NCBI RefSeq assembly: GCF_030812885.1
Contig: NZ_JAUSTO010000010.1
Coordinates: 1-64,000 of the forward strand
Direction of reading: 5' to 3'
DNA: 64,000 bases
Origin: Moryella indoligenes
Lineage (GTDB): Bacteria; Bacillota; Clostridia; Lachnospirales; Lachnospiraceae
Of this stretch, positions 1 to 7,838 are shown piece by piece (the stretch's first letter is position 1; every line of letters begins with the position of its first letter). Below the pieces are notes generated by a model. It was not told where the DNA came from. It worked only from the letters and a program-made list of their open reading frames with translations, and ran no database searches. Both the position numbers and the translations under genes were made by a program.

Positions 1-184
1 GATCATAATGGCCGGAACGGTATCCCTGGCGCTCAGCAGAGCGCTGGTACTTATCAGCCCTGACCAGTTCATCAGCCTCATGATCCAGCAGAGCGTTGAG
101 TGTCTCCTCAACACTGTTTCTGACCAGATCCTTAAGATTGTTCTTTATGAGATCTTCGTTTAACTGTATAATGTTACCAGACAT
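1..184 (-). CDS. IS256-family transposase, N-terminal part cut by window edge
   Basis: The reading frame starts at ATG 184 and runs off the left edge (61 codons). It begins MSGNIIQLNEDL and continues through ALLDHEADELV and QGYRSGHYD, which is the usual N-terminal region of mutator-type (IS256) transposases. The DDE catalytic residues would lie outside the window. A GGAGG sits 9 nt before the start. The enzyme would act on the ends of its own element. A 54-bp stretch of this gene (82-135) recurs identically at 59716-59769. Whether the copy is intact cannot be seen here. Confidence 0.85.
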   Translation of the reverse strand, partial: MSGNIIQLNEDLIKNNLKDLVRNSVEETLNALLDHEADELVRADKYQRSAERQGYRSGHYD

Positions 185-405
185 AGTTTATTGCCTCCTT
201 CGGATTATTTTGTGTGGTAGCTTAATTTTACCGATGGCAATAGACTGTGTCTATTTTGTTATTCAATTGAATTTGCGAAACTTATTTTACCTTATCGAAT
301 TATCCGATAAATGAATTGATAATGCTTGATACACTGATTTTATCCTCGGTTTTTTAATATTATATTTCCTTTACATCGAAGAATAGACGAAAGATATAGG
401 TGAGC
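185..405. other. IS256 upstream end and AT-rich spacer
   Basis: No gene seen. The palindromic AGACTGTGTCT at 242-252 resembles the GACTGTGTC core found in terminal inverted repeats of several IS256-family elements, so the element probably ends near here. The rest is AT-rich spacer reaching the ferredoxin terminator. The exact insertion boundary and any target duplication cannot be set because the other end is outside the window. Confidence 0.35.
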
Positions 406-450
406 AATAAAAAATCCCTTTCCTACTGGCTGTCCAGCAAGAAAGGGATA
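406..450 (-). terminator. Rho-independent terminator of the ferredoxin gene
   Basis: Read on the minus strand, ATCCCTTTC and GAAAGGGAT (441-449 and 414-422) form a 9-bp stem followed directly by a run of T (408-414). It lies about 60 nt after the ferredoxin stop. Confidence 0.8.
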
Positions 451-507
451 TATTGTTTAAAACACCGTGTGAAAGAAGCTTCTTGTATTACATATTACGT
501 TGAGGGA

Positions 508-678
508 TTAAGCCTCGGAGATAGCGCCGGTCGGGCAGACACCCTCGCATGCACCGCAGTCGATGCAGGAAGCTTCATCAATCTCGTACTGGGTCTCACC
601 CTGAGAGATTGCACCAACAGGACACTCACCAACACAGCTGCCGCAGCTTACGCAGGCATCACTAATTTTGCGAGCCAT
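508..678 (-). CDS. 2[4Fe-4S] ferredoxin
   Basis: A 56-residue protein starting MARKISDACVSCG. Two CxxCxxCxxxCP motifs at Cys9-12-15-19 and Cys38-41-44-48 bind two [4Fe-4S] clusters. This is the standard clostridial ferredoxin, a small cytoplasmic carrier for hydrogenase, pyruvate:ferredoxin oxidoreductase and similar enzymes. GGAGGA lies 6-7 nt before the ATG. The gene is alone on its transcript, with a good promoter (735-763) and terminator (406-450). Identification is firm; the physiological partner is not shown. Confidence 0.96.
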   Translation of the reverse strand: MARKISDACVSCGSCVGECPVGAISQGETQYEIDEASCIDCGACEGVCPTGAISEA

Positions 679-734
679 AACAGTTCCTCCTTATGATTAA
701 GAAATTTAGAATGTTTTTATGATGTACCAGTCAT

Positions 735-763
735 ATTGTATATGAGAGATTGATAAATTTCAA
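735..763 (-). promoter_or_regulatory. Sigma-70/A-type promoter of the ferredoxin gene
   Basis: On the minus strand TTGAAA (763-758) and TACAAT (740-735) are separated by exactly 17 nt, about 57 nt before the ferredoxin ATG. Confidence 0.7.
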
Positions 764-812
764 GCAAACATCCCTGAATTCATGCTTTTTATGAGGAACA
801 ATCTTGAATTAA

Positions 813-832
813 ATATTAGTTTGTGCTAATAT
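813..832 (-). terminator. Weak stem-loop downstream of mecA
   Basis: ATATTAG (813-819) and CTAATAT (826-832) form a 7-bp AT-only stem followed on the minus strand by TTAATT, about 30 nt past the mecA stop. It could be a weak terminator; the stability is low. Confidence 0.3.
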
Positions 833-862
833 AAATTATTTCATGCAAATTTGCGGCGGATT

Positions 863-1552
863 TCAGATTTTTGCAAGCGAGGTCAGAGCATGTGTCCGAA
901 GGATCAGTTCATAGTGCTCCCGGAAATAGGAATCACTGGAGTAGTTCTGACGGACGCGAGTACCGTACTCCGCAAGCTTATTGCAGAGAGAGGCGAAACG
1001 CGCGGGCTCTGAGGGATCCTCACGCAGCAGGAGATAGTAGCTTCCGTTTGCAGGGCTGCGGTAGAGTATCTCTCCTTCACCTGAGATGCCGGAGACTGCT
1101 CTTGCTGCCTCGATCACTTTGTCAAGAGTCGGAAAGCTGAATATGCGTATGCGCTCGATGGGCTTTGTTTCCTTATTCTGATCACGGACTGCGGTGAAGG
1201 CCTCGGCGCTTTCCAATCCGGGCTCAGAGACGCTGGGGTCAGGCTCCGAGAGATCGTTTTCCGGCGCAGGAGAGAAGCGCGAAAAACGCGTATCCATCTC
1301 TTCCGGGTCGTCCACCTTTGTAATGACCAGCATGACACTTTCGTTGGAGAGTGGAATGGCCTCTACCATCAGCGGAATATCCTCTACCTCGAAGCCGAAC
1401 TCTGCGGAAGCCTTCTGAACCATTTCCCGAAACAGACGGCGTGCCTTTTCATTGCCGTACGCAAGCTCGGCGATATTCATATTTCGTTCACTGAGATCAA
1501 AGTTGGAGAGTGTGCAGCGGATCTGTGTGTCACTGATGCGCTCTATTTTCAT
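863..1552 (-). CDS. mecA: MecA-family adaptor protein
   Basis: A 229-residue protein. The N-terminus MKIERISDTQIRCTLSNFDL and the following NMNIAELAYGNEKARRLFREM block are characteristic of MecA, which delivers substrates to the ClpC-ClpP protease and in Bacillus restrains competence and sporulation factors. An N-terminal substrate-binding domain (about 1-90) is joined by an acidic, serine/proline-rich linker (about 95-130) to a C-terminal domain that contacts ClpC in known members. The start at 1552 was preferred over 1558 because AAAGGAG then has an 8-nt spacing. Monocistronic. Its substrate in this organism is unknown. Confidence 0.9.
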   Translation of the reverse strand: MKIERISDTQIRCTLSNFDLSERNMNIAELAYGNEKARRLFREMVQKASAEFGFEVEDIPLMVEAIPLSNESVMLVITKVDDPEEMDTRFSRFSPAPENDLSEPDPSVSEPGLESAEAFTAVRDQNKETKPIERIRIFSFPTLDKVIEAARAVSGISGEGEILYRSPANGSYYLLLREDPSEPARFASLCNKLAEYGTRVRQNYSSDSYFREHYELILRTHALTSLAKI

Positions 1553-2424
1553 GGACATCACTCCTTTCCTTTCACACATGATACAACGGAATATATGATT
1601 TGGCAATCAAAAGCGAATGGGACGATATACCGTTCCGAACGTACATTTTGCTTTGCAAAGGGTGCAGAAAAGGCGTTATGCTATGGATGAGATGGAGAAA
1701 GAGAGGTGGCCTGCAACAGAGACGAAAGACGACTGATCTTGTCCCCCAGAAACAGGCAGCGTCAAGGACATTTCCAATTTCCGGAATTTCCGGAATCTGA
1801 ATCAATTCATTTCCATTCGGAAGTATAAACAGCAGAACTGAAATTGTAGCAGGAATTAAGACTGAAGGGCGAAGACAGAGCGGCAGTTCATGGTCGCGGA
1901 TGAGGAATTTTGAAAGCCGGGATCATGAAGGTGCTCACAGGAATCAGGTGCTCACAGGAATCAGATTTACAGCAGAGAAAACAGCATTATCCCAGATATC
2001 TTTTATATTGATGGAGGTACAGCTTCCGGAGGGCAGGGAATAATCCATCTCTGACCGGGCGCTCCGGAATGTGAGTCCTCCCTCGGCGGGCAGCGTGAAG
2101 GTCTAGGTATTGCCGGAAATGGTTGTCAGAGGACACTCTGCAGAGCAGAGCGGTACCCGGAACAAAAACACAGAGAGAAGGCAGAGTGCACAGATCGGAG
2201 CGACTGGGTTCAGACCGCAGGAGAAAGTCTGTGGAAGATATCATCTGCGTCCGGAATCGCAGGAAGATACAGTGGAACGGACAGTGCGGTTCATGTGTCA
2301 CGGCAGGATCGCCTCCTTTCATTTTAAGAAGCTATTGTTCGAATCCCAGACGCCGCCGGGCCTGCAAACTCGACGAAAACTGTGGTGCGGATGCAAAAGG
2401 GAAATGCAATAAAATCGATTTGTA
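1553..2424. other. Gene-poor stretch with a possible decayed coding remnant
   Basis: No intact gene recognised. On the minus strand roughly 2200-1950, one frame reads coding-like with GC-rich third positions (TTISGNT, stop, TFTLPAEGGLTFRSARSEM...). It is broken by a TAG near 2104 and then by a 17-bp tandem duplication (1931-1964) that shifts the frame. Removing one repeat copy lets this frame run on. This is compatible with a degraded gene of unknown kind, but the family is not recognised. Confidence 0.3.
1931..1964. repeat. 17-bp perfect tandem duplication
   Basis: GTGCTCACAGGAATCAG occurs twice head to tail (1931-1947 and 1948-1964). Seventeen is not a multiple of three, so it would break any frame through it. 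It lies inside the gene-poor stretch. Confidence 0.9.
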
Positions 2425-2433
2425 TGCTATACT
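2425..2433 (+). promoter_or_regulatory. Extended -10 element (TGCTATACT) ahead of the GH18 operon
   Basis: TGC directly precedes TATACT (2428-2433); the -35 region is poor. The same TGCTATACT string occurs before brnQ at 18474-18482. Transcription would begin immediately before the hairpin at 2436-2460. Confidence 0.45.
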
Positions 2434-2435
2434 TT

Positions 2436-2465
2436 AGAGGACTCTTTTGGGAGTCCTCTTTTGTT
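2436..2465 (+). terminator. Rho-independent terminator or leader hairpin
   Basis: AGAGGACTC (2436-2444) pairs with GAGTCCTCT (2451-2459) and is followed by TTTTGTT. No plus-strand gene precedes it within 2.4 kb, so it may act as an attenuator in the GH18 leader or end an unseen short transcript. Confidence 0.65.
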
Positions 2466-2522
2466 AGATGAGAAAAATATGATGGCGGGCGCAGAGTGAT
2501 ATAAACAGATCGGAATAAACAG

Positions 2523-4211
2523 ATGAAGAGCAGAAAAAGGAAAAAGAACAGACTGATGCGGCTTTTTATGCTGCCGGTGTTCCTGCTGGCGTGCTTTGGG
2601 GCCTGGCAGCTGTATGGAATCTATGGGTCGAGCCGGGAGCACATGTCCGAGGAGGAGCTCTTTGGGGTGAGTGGAGACCGCGCGGCAATCATGTACAACT
2701 ATGAGCTGCAGAGTGCCGGCGCGCTGTACCGGGGAGATGAGTGCTATCTCCCCGTGGAGTGGGTGCAGACGATACTGAATAAGCGTTTTTACTGGGATGA
2801 GGCAGAGGAGCTGCTTGTATATGTCCTTCCGGAGCAAGTGGTAAAGCTTAGTCTGTCGGAGGAGCAGCAGTCCGAAAAGCCGCTGTTTATTTATGAGCAG
2901 GAGAAGCTTTGGCTCTCAGAGACCCTGATCCGGAGATATACGGATATCCGCATGGAGCCCTTCACCGATGGAGAGGTGAAGCGCATCTTTGTCGGGCAGG
3001 TGAAGGAGAGCGATGCGGTGGCAGGGCTGCGCGGGCACACTGTGATGCGCTCACGCCCCTCCGGGAAGGGAGCCATCGTCCGGGAGCTGCAGAAGGGTGA
3101 CAGTGTGCGTATCATTCCGGATCATCCGAATGCGACGACCGATACGGAGCGCTGGCAGCGCGTGATGTCGGAGGATGGAATCACCGGATATATCCGAGTT
3201 CGGAAACTTTATGCCGCGGAACAGCTTGCCGTGCCGCATGATTTCGTTGCGCCGGAGTACAGTGCGCACAGCCTCGACGGAAAGCTGGTTCTTGGCTGGC
3301 ATCAGGTGAGCAATGTGGATGCGAATCGCTATCTGAGCGCTGTGACGGACAGGGCGGACGGACTCAGAGTGATTTCTCCGACCTGGTTTTCACTTCGCGG
3401 CAATGAGGGAGAGTATCAGAGTCTTGCGAGCCGCTCCTATGTGGACGCAGCGCACGCAAAGGGACTTCAGGTCTGGGCGTTGCTCGACAATTTTGACAGC
3501 AGTGTGACGCTTGGGACCCTGCTGAAGCGGAGCTCTGTGCGAGAGAAGCTGATCTCCTCTCTCATGGCGGATGCAGAGCGCTACGGCTTTGACGGCATTA
3601 ACCTCGATTTTGAGCTCCTGAGAAGAGACGCAGTGAAGCAATATCTGGAGTTTGTCCGGGAGCTCTCTGTGGCATGCAGGGCGCGGGGGCTGTATTTAAG
3701 TGTTGACGTGCCGAATCCGGCGTCCTATAACTGGCATTATGACCGCGCGGAGCTCTCGGTGTTCTGCGATTATGTGATCAACATGGGGTATGATGAACAC
3801 ACCGCGGGAGATGATATGGGGAGCAGCTCCTCCCTTCCCTTCTTTACGGGCGGAATCGAGGACAGCCTCCGGGAGATACCGGGGGACAGATTTGTAGCGG
3901 CAGTGCCCTTCTACACGCGGCTCTGGAAGAAGGCGGGAGACGGAACCCTGAGCAGTGAGGCTCTCAGTATGAAGGGGGCGCAGGACTGGGTGCAGAAAAA
4001 TGCGGTGCAGCTAAAATGGGACGAGACGCTTGGGCAGTATACAGGGAACAGCCGGGCGGAAGATGGAAGCACAGCTTATATCTGGATGGAGGAGGCCCGC
4101 TCCATGCAGCTGAAGCTGGATGCTGTGCGCAGTCAAAATATCGCCGGTGTGGCGTGCTGGCGGCTGGGGCTTGAAACTGACGACATGTGGGGGATAGTAG
4201 GAAAACAATGA
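2523..4211 (+). CDS. Membrane-anchored GH18 glycosidase with SH3-like domain
   Basis: 562 residues. A lysine/arginine-rich start and a hydrophobic segment (about 11-35) give a signal anchor with the bulk outside. A copper-amine-oxidase-like region (about 40-160) and a bacterial SH3-like domain (about 165-230, with GHTVMRSRPSGKGA) precede the GH18 barrel. The catalytic motif DGINLDFE lies at 357-364 with Glu364 as acid/base, and MGYDEHT follows. This arrangement is that of spore-cortex or peptidoglycan N-acetylglucosaminidases (SleL/YaaH-like), so a wall-hydrolysing role is inferred. First gene of an operon whose next member starts within its stop codon. Confidence 0.87.
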   Translation: MKSRKRKKNRLMRLFMLPVFLLACFGAWQLYGIYGSSREHMSEEELFGVSGDRAAIMYNYELQSAGALYRGDECYLPVEWVQTILNKRFYWDEAEELLVYVLPEQVVKLSLSEEQQSEKPLFIYEQEKLWLSETLIRRYTDIRMEPFTDGEVKRIFVGQVKESDAVAGLRGHTVMRSRPSGKGAIVRELQKGDSVRIIPDHPNATTDTERWQRVMSEDGITGYIRVRKLYAAEQLAVPHDFVAPEYSAHSLDGKLVLGWHQVSNVDANRYLSAVTDRADGLRVISPTWFSLRGNEGEYQSLASRSYVDAAHAKGLQVWALLDNFDSSVTLGTLLKRSSVREKLISSLMADAERYGFDGINLDFELLRRDAVKQYLEFVRELSVACRARGLYLSVDVPNPASYNWHYDRAELSVFCDYVINMGYDEHTAGDDMGSSSSLPFFTGGIEDSLREIPGDRFVAAVPFYTRLWKKAGDGTLSSEALSMKGAQDWVQKNAVQLKWDETLGQYTGNSRAEDGSTAYIWMEEARSMQLKLDAVRSQNIAGVACWRLGLETDDMWGIVGKQ

Positions 4212-4942
4212 GCAATCTTCAGAACAAAGTGGCGGAAAATATGTTGTTTGTCGCGGAATTTGCGGCATTGGTATTTGTGATCTTTCTCATTGCGTATGTG
4301 GTGGAGAAGAGAATTCATCTGAAAAATGGCGACAGAGAGCGCATACTCTCCACGCGGAAGCTGGCGATGATAGGCATCTTCTCTGCCATCAGTGCGGTTC
4401 TCATGACGATAGAGCTGCCTGTGCCCTTTGCGCCGCCCTTCTATAAAATAGACCTCTCGGAGCTTCCCATCCTGATCATCTGCTTTGCCTACGGTCCGGT
4501 GGCGGGAGTGATGACTGAGTTTATCAAGATACTTCTGAAGCTGGTGATCAAGTCCACCTCAACCGCCTTTGTCGGAGAGCTGGCCAATTTTTCTGTGGGC
4601 TGCGCGATGGTTCTGCCGGCAGGGATTATTTATCTTGAGAAGAAAACGAAGCACATGGCAATGCTCGCCTGCTTCGTGGGTGTGCTCTGCATGACAGTCT
4701 TCGGCTCTGCATTTAATGCAGTCTATCTGCTGCCGAAGTTTTCTGAGCTCTATGGGATGCCGCTCGATGCGATTGTCGGGATGGGCACGGCGATCAATCC
4801 AAGAATTGTCAATGTGCAGACGATGGCGATTTTTGCCGTGGCGCCGCTGAATCTTTTGAAGGGCGGCATTGACATGCTGCTGACAAGACTTCTGTATAAG
4901 CGGCTCAGCGTGATTCTGAAGGACCGCTCGGGAAGGCGTTAA
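4208..4942 (+). CDS. ECF transporter S component (riboflavin/RibU-like)
   Basis: A 244-residue, very hydrophobic protein with about six membrane segments. The region YKIDLSELPILIICFAYGP, followed by KSTSTAFVGELANF, matches the substrate-binding S subunits of energy-coupling-factor importers; the closest pattern is RibU (riboflavin). It needs the shared EcfA/A'/T module, which is not in this window. ATG 4208 overlaps the upstream stop (ATGA) and has only a weak ribosome site, so translation is probably coupled. The N-terminal segment (about 12-32) is an extra helix before the core. Substrate assignment is tentative. Confidence 0.8.
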   Translation: MSNLQNKVAENMLFVAEFAALVFVIFLIAYVVEKRIHLKNGDRERILSTRKLAMIGIFSAISAVLMTIELPVPFAPPFYKIDLSELPILIICFAYGPVAGVMTEFIKILLKLVIKSTSTAFVGELANFSVGCAMVLPAGIIYLEKKTKHMAMLACFVGVLCMTVFGSAFNAVYLLPKFSELYGMPLDAIVGMGTAINPRIVNVQTMAIFAVAPLNLLKGGIDMLLTRLLYKRLSVILKDRSGRR

Positions 4943-4943
4943 G

Positions 4944-6038
4944 ATGCGAACCAGCATAATTGAAATTTTGGACAGGGCGCCGGTAGACACGACACTCCTT
5001 AAGGAGGCAGGCGAGATTCTGAGGCGCGGCGGACTGGTGGGTTTTCCTACAGAGACGGTCTACGGTCTCGGCGGTAATGCGCTGGATGCGGAGGCCTCTA
5101 AGAAGATCTATGCGGCAAAGGGAAGACCCAGCGACAATCCGCTGATCGTTCATATCTCCTGCATGGAGGAGCTGCCGCCGCTGGTCGAGGAGATTCCGGA
5201 GGCGGCTTATCGTCTCGCGGAGCGCTTCTGGCCGGGACCGCTCACCATGATACTGAAGAAGAGCGACAGAATTCCGCTTTCTACGAGTGGCGGGCTTGAT
5301 ACAGTGGCCATACGCATGCCGAGCGATCCGATTGCAAATGCGCTGATCCGGGAGGCAGGGGTGCCGGTGGCAGCCCCCTCAGCCAACACCTCGGGACGCC
5401 CCAGTCCCACCACGGCGCAGCATGTTGTGGAGGATCTCGACGGCAAGATTGAGATGATCATTGACGGCGGGGCTGTGCAGGTGGGGGTGGAATCCACGAT
5501 CATAGATCTGACGGAGGCGGTGCCTGTGCTCCTGCGTCCGGGGGCGGTGACGCTCCCCATGCTGCGCGCTCTGCTGGGAGAGGTCGTAGTGGATCCTGTA
5601 CTCACGCGTCCCCTGAGTCCGGAGATGCATCCGAAGGCGCCGGGCATGAAGTATCGCCACTACGCGCCGCGGGCAGAGATGATACTGGTGGATGGAGAGA
5701 CAGAGCGGGTGATCGCAGAAATACGCCGGCTTGCGGCAGAGGCGGAAGCTTCCGGAAAACGCGTCGGCATCATCGCGACGGAGGAGACAAGGGAGCGCTA
5801 TGACGCAGGGGATGTGAAGTGTATCGGAAGACGCAGCGACGTCGGGAGCATTGCCCACAATCTCTTTGCAGTGCTGCGCGCATTTGACGGCGACGGGGTA
5901 GATATCATATATTCGGAAGCTTTCCCGGAGAGCGACCTGGGACTTGCGGTGATGAACCGCATGAACAAGGCGGCCGGGCATCATCATATCAAGCTGCGGG
6001 CGGATGGTACGGAGCTTGAGACAGGAGGCAGAGGATGA
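4944..6038 (+). CDS. L-threonylcarbamoyladenylate synthase (Sua5/YwlC type)
   Basis: 364 residues. It makes threonylcarbamoyl-AMP from threonine, bicarbonate and ATP for the t6A37 modification of ANN-decoding tRNAs. The YrdC domain shows GFPTETVYGLGG (about 33-44), KGRPSDNPLIVH and APSANTSGRPSPT. The C-terminal Sua5 domain begins near PGMKYRHYAPRAE and marks the long (Sua5) rather than the short (TsaC) form. It begins two bases after the S-component stop and overlaps the next start (ATGA), so it is part of the same operon. Firm family call. Confidence 0.95.
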   Translation: MRTSIIEILDRAPVDTTLLKEAGEILRRGGLVGFPTETVYGLGGNALDAEASKKIYAAKGRPSDNPLIVHISCMEELPPLVEEIPEAAYRLAERFWPGPLTMILKKSDRIPLSTSGGLDTVAIRMPSDPIANALIREAGVPVAAPSANTSGRPSPTTAQHVVEDLDGKIEMIIDGGAVQVGVESTIIDLTEAVPVLLRPGAVTLPMLRALLGEVVVDPVLTRPLSPEMHPKAPGMKYRHYAPRAEMILVDGETERVIAEIRRLAAEAEASGKRVGIIATEETRERYDAGDVKCIGRRSDVGSIAHNLFAVLRAFDGDGVDIIYSEAFPESDLGLAVMNRMNKAAGHHHIKLRADGTELETGGRG

Positions 6039-6529
6039 GCGAAAAGCGTGAGGACTACATCAGCTGGGACGAATATTTTATGGGGGTTGCGATCCTTGCC
6101 GCGCGACGGAGCAAGGATCCGAATACACAGGTGGGCGCCTGCATTGTGAGCGAGGACAATAAGATTCTCTCCATGGGCTACAACGGATTTCCGCGGGGCT
6201 GCTCGGATGATGAATTCCCATGGGGGAAGGAGCACGAGGAGGACGATCCCTACAATGCGAAATACCTTTACTCGACACACGGGGAGCTGAACGCGATTCT
6301 GAACTATCGCGGCGGCAGCCTGGAGGGAAGTAAGCTCTACGTGACGCTCTTTCCCTGCAATGAGTGTGCAAAGGCGATTATTCAGAGCGGAATACGGACA
6401 TTGATCTATGGCGAGGACAAGTATGAGAACACAGCTGCGGTGCGCGCTAGCAAGCGCATGCTGAATGCAGCGGGTGTGCGCTATTACCGCTACGAGAAGA
6501 GCGGACGGGAGATCAAGATTCTGGTGTGA
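6035..6529 (+). CDS. dCMP deaminase family protein
   Basis: 164 residues of the zinc-dependent cytidine/deoxycytidylate deaminase fold. The zinc and proton-shuttle motifs are THGELNAIL (His82, Glu84) and PCNECAK (Cys108, Cys111). NTQVGACIV and MGYNGFPRGC are typical of dCMP deaminases, which make dUMP for thymidylate synthesis; ComEB belongs to the same family. ATG overlaps the stop of the threonylcarbamoyl-AMP synthase gene. It is the last gene of the operon. Confidence 0.93.
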   Translation: MSEKREDYISWDEYFMGVAILAARRSKDPNTQVGACIVSEDNKILSMGYNGFPRGCSDDEFPWGKEHEEDDPYNAKYLYSTHGELNAILNYRGGSLEGSKLYVTLFPCNECAKAIIQSGIRTLIYGEDKYENTAAVRASKRMLNAAGVRYYRYEKSGREIKILV

Positions 6530-6565
6530 ATGTGTGGCTGCAGAGCGGCAGCTCAAAGATAATTC

Positions 6566-6594
6566 TTGCGAAATTTTCTGAACTGACATAGAAT
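6566..6594 (+). promoter_or_regulatory. Promoter of the small-peptide/AIR-synthase-like/Lrp/aminotransferase operon
   Basis: TTGCGA (6566-6571) and TAGAAT (6589-6594) with a 17-nt spacer. The leader that follows (about 6600-6687) is GC-rich with a CCCGG/CCGGG stem. Confidence 0.6.
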
Positions 6595-6687
6595 AATACG
6601 AAAATCAAAGCTGCCCGGTGATGAGCTCCGGGAGAAAGGAAGCGTCCGGCCGCGGCGGAGCCGACAGACGGATGCGGTGTGATCAGA

Positions 6688-6792
6688 ATGAATGACAGAA
6701 AGAGAAAGATGATTTCAATCGTAATAGTGGTGATACTCTGCCTCTCCATGGTGCTCGGACTGGCAGCTGCGGGACTCAGCGCAATACTTTGA
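6688..6792 (+). CDS. Small single-pass membrane protein, 34 residues
   Basis: Starts MNDRKRKMISIVIVVILC and ends AAAGLSAIL. Five basic/polar residues are followed by one long hydrophobic helix (about 9-33). This is the pattern of short membrane proteins that are common and poorly known in Lachnospiraceae. It lies between a good promoter and the next gene, whose start is 7 nt after this stop and has no ribosome site of its own, so coupled translation is likely. Its own ribosome site is weak (GGTG 9 nt upstream). No function can be assigned. Confidence 0.65.
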   Translation: MNDRKRKMISIVIVVILCLSMVLGLAAAGLSAIL

Positions 6793-6799
6793 GTACCTG

Positions 6800-7342
6800 A
6801 TGGAGCGGGATATTGTAATTGCAGGTTACGCGGGGGAGCGCGGTGCGCTGTGTGCTGCCGCAGTGTGGCAAGAGGAGCTGCGCAGACGCTTTCGTGCAGA
6901 CTACGCAGCGCAGCTTCTGCAGGGAGCAGCTCCGAAGAGCAAAGAAATACTTGAGAGACTGAGAGCAGCCGGCATAGCCGCAGAGGAGTATCGCGTGGCG
7001 GGAGAGGGTGGCGTGCTCGCGGAGCTGTATCGCATGACGCGTGAGCGGCGCGCCGGACTGCGGCTCTGGCTGAAGCGTATTCCGCTCCGACAGGACACAA
7101 CAGAGCTGTGTGAGCTCTACGGACTGAATCCGTATCGGCTGTACTCGGACTGTGTGATTCTGGTCACGGAGAGCGGCATGCGTCTTGCAGAGATAGTTGC
7201 AAAAATGGGCATTCCTGCTGCCTGCGTGGGCTATCTCACGGACGGGCTCGACAAGCTGATTGTAGATAAAGAAGAGACGGAATATCTGAATCGCCCGGAG
7301 GTGGATGAGCTCTTCAAGCTGGTTCCGGACGCGATTTTCTGA
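6800..7342 (+). CDS. AIR synthase-related (HypE/PurM C-terminal-like) protein
   Basis: 180 residues. The parts GEGGVLAELYRM, LNPYRLYSDC, VTESGMRLAEIVAKMGIPA and a closing LNRPEVDELFKL fit the C-terminal domain of AIR synthase-related/hydrogenase maturation factor proteins of Clostridia. The N-terminal ATP-binding half of true HypE or PurM is absent, so catalysis is doubtful. The start lacks a Shine-Dalgarno and lies just after the 34-residue peptide. It sits in an operon with an Lrp regulator and an aminotransferase, hinting at amino-acid control, but its role is unknown. Confidence 0.6.
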   Translation: MERDIVIAGYAGERGALCAAAVWQEELRRRFRADYAAQLLQGAAPKSKEILERLRAAGIAAEEYRVAGEGGVLAELYRMTRERRAGLRLWLKRIPLRQDTTELCELYGLNPYRLYSDCVILVTESGMRLAEIVAKMGIPAACVGYLTDGLDKLIVDKEETEYLNRPEVDELFKLVPDAIF

Positions 7343-7355
7343 GAGGAGACAGGCT

Positions 7356-7838
7356 ATGCGTGACAAGATACTGGCGATTCTGGAGAAGAATGCAAGGATT
7401 GATATTCATGAGCTTGCGGCGCTGCTCGGCGAGTCAGAGATCGCTGTGGCAAATGAGATCGCTGATATGGAGAAGGAGAATATCATCTGCGGTTATCACA
7501 CCCTGATCAACTGGGAGAACACCGGAAATGAGAAGGTGCAGGCCCTGATTGAGGTGAAGGTGACCCCACAGAGAGGCATGGGCTATGACCGCATAGCGGA
7601 GCGCATCTACCAGTACAACGAGGTGGACGCGGTCTACCTGATGAGCGGAGCCTTTGATTTTACAGTGCTGCTGGAGGGAAAGACCATGCGCGAGGTGGCG
7701 CTCTTTGTCGCGGACAAGCTTGCGCCGATTGAATCTGTCACCGGCACTGCCACACATTTTGTACTGAAGAAGTATAAGGATCACGGAACTGTGATGGATG
7801 TGGTCAAAGAAGACGAAAGGCAGCTGATTATAGCATGA
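7356..7838 (+). CDS. Lrp/AsnC-family transcriptional regulator
   Basis: 160 residues. An N-terminal winged helix (about 1-60: ILEKNARIDIHELAALLG, then ENIICGYHTLINW) is followed by the RAM ligand-binding domain (about 70-150, with VYLMSGAFDFTVLLEG). Such proteins bind amino acids and regulate their metabolism. ATG 7356 has GAGAGGAG 9 nt upstream; upstream in-frame codons were discarded. The start of the aminotransferase overlaps its stop (ATGA), so the regulator probably controls or senses the product of that enzyme. Confidence 0.9.
   Translation: MRDKILAILEKNARIDIHELAALLGESEIAVANEIADMEKENIICGYHTLINWENTGNEKVQALIEVKVTPQRGMGYDRIAERIYQYNEVDAVYLMSGAFDFTVLLEGKTMREVALFVADKLAPIESVTGTATHFVLKKYKDHGTVMDVVKEDERQLIIA

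Noticed and set aside
2338..2348. TTCGAATCCC resembling a tRNA T-loop
   Set aside because: The flanking bases do not form a T stem, and no acceptor or anticodon arm could be built.
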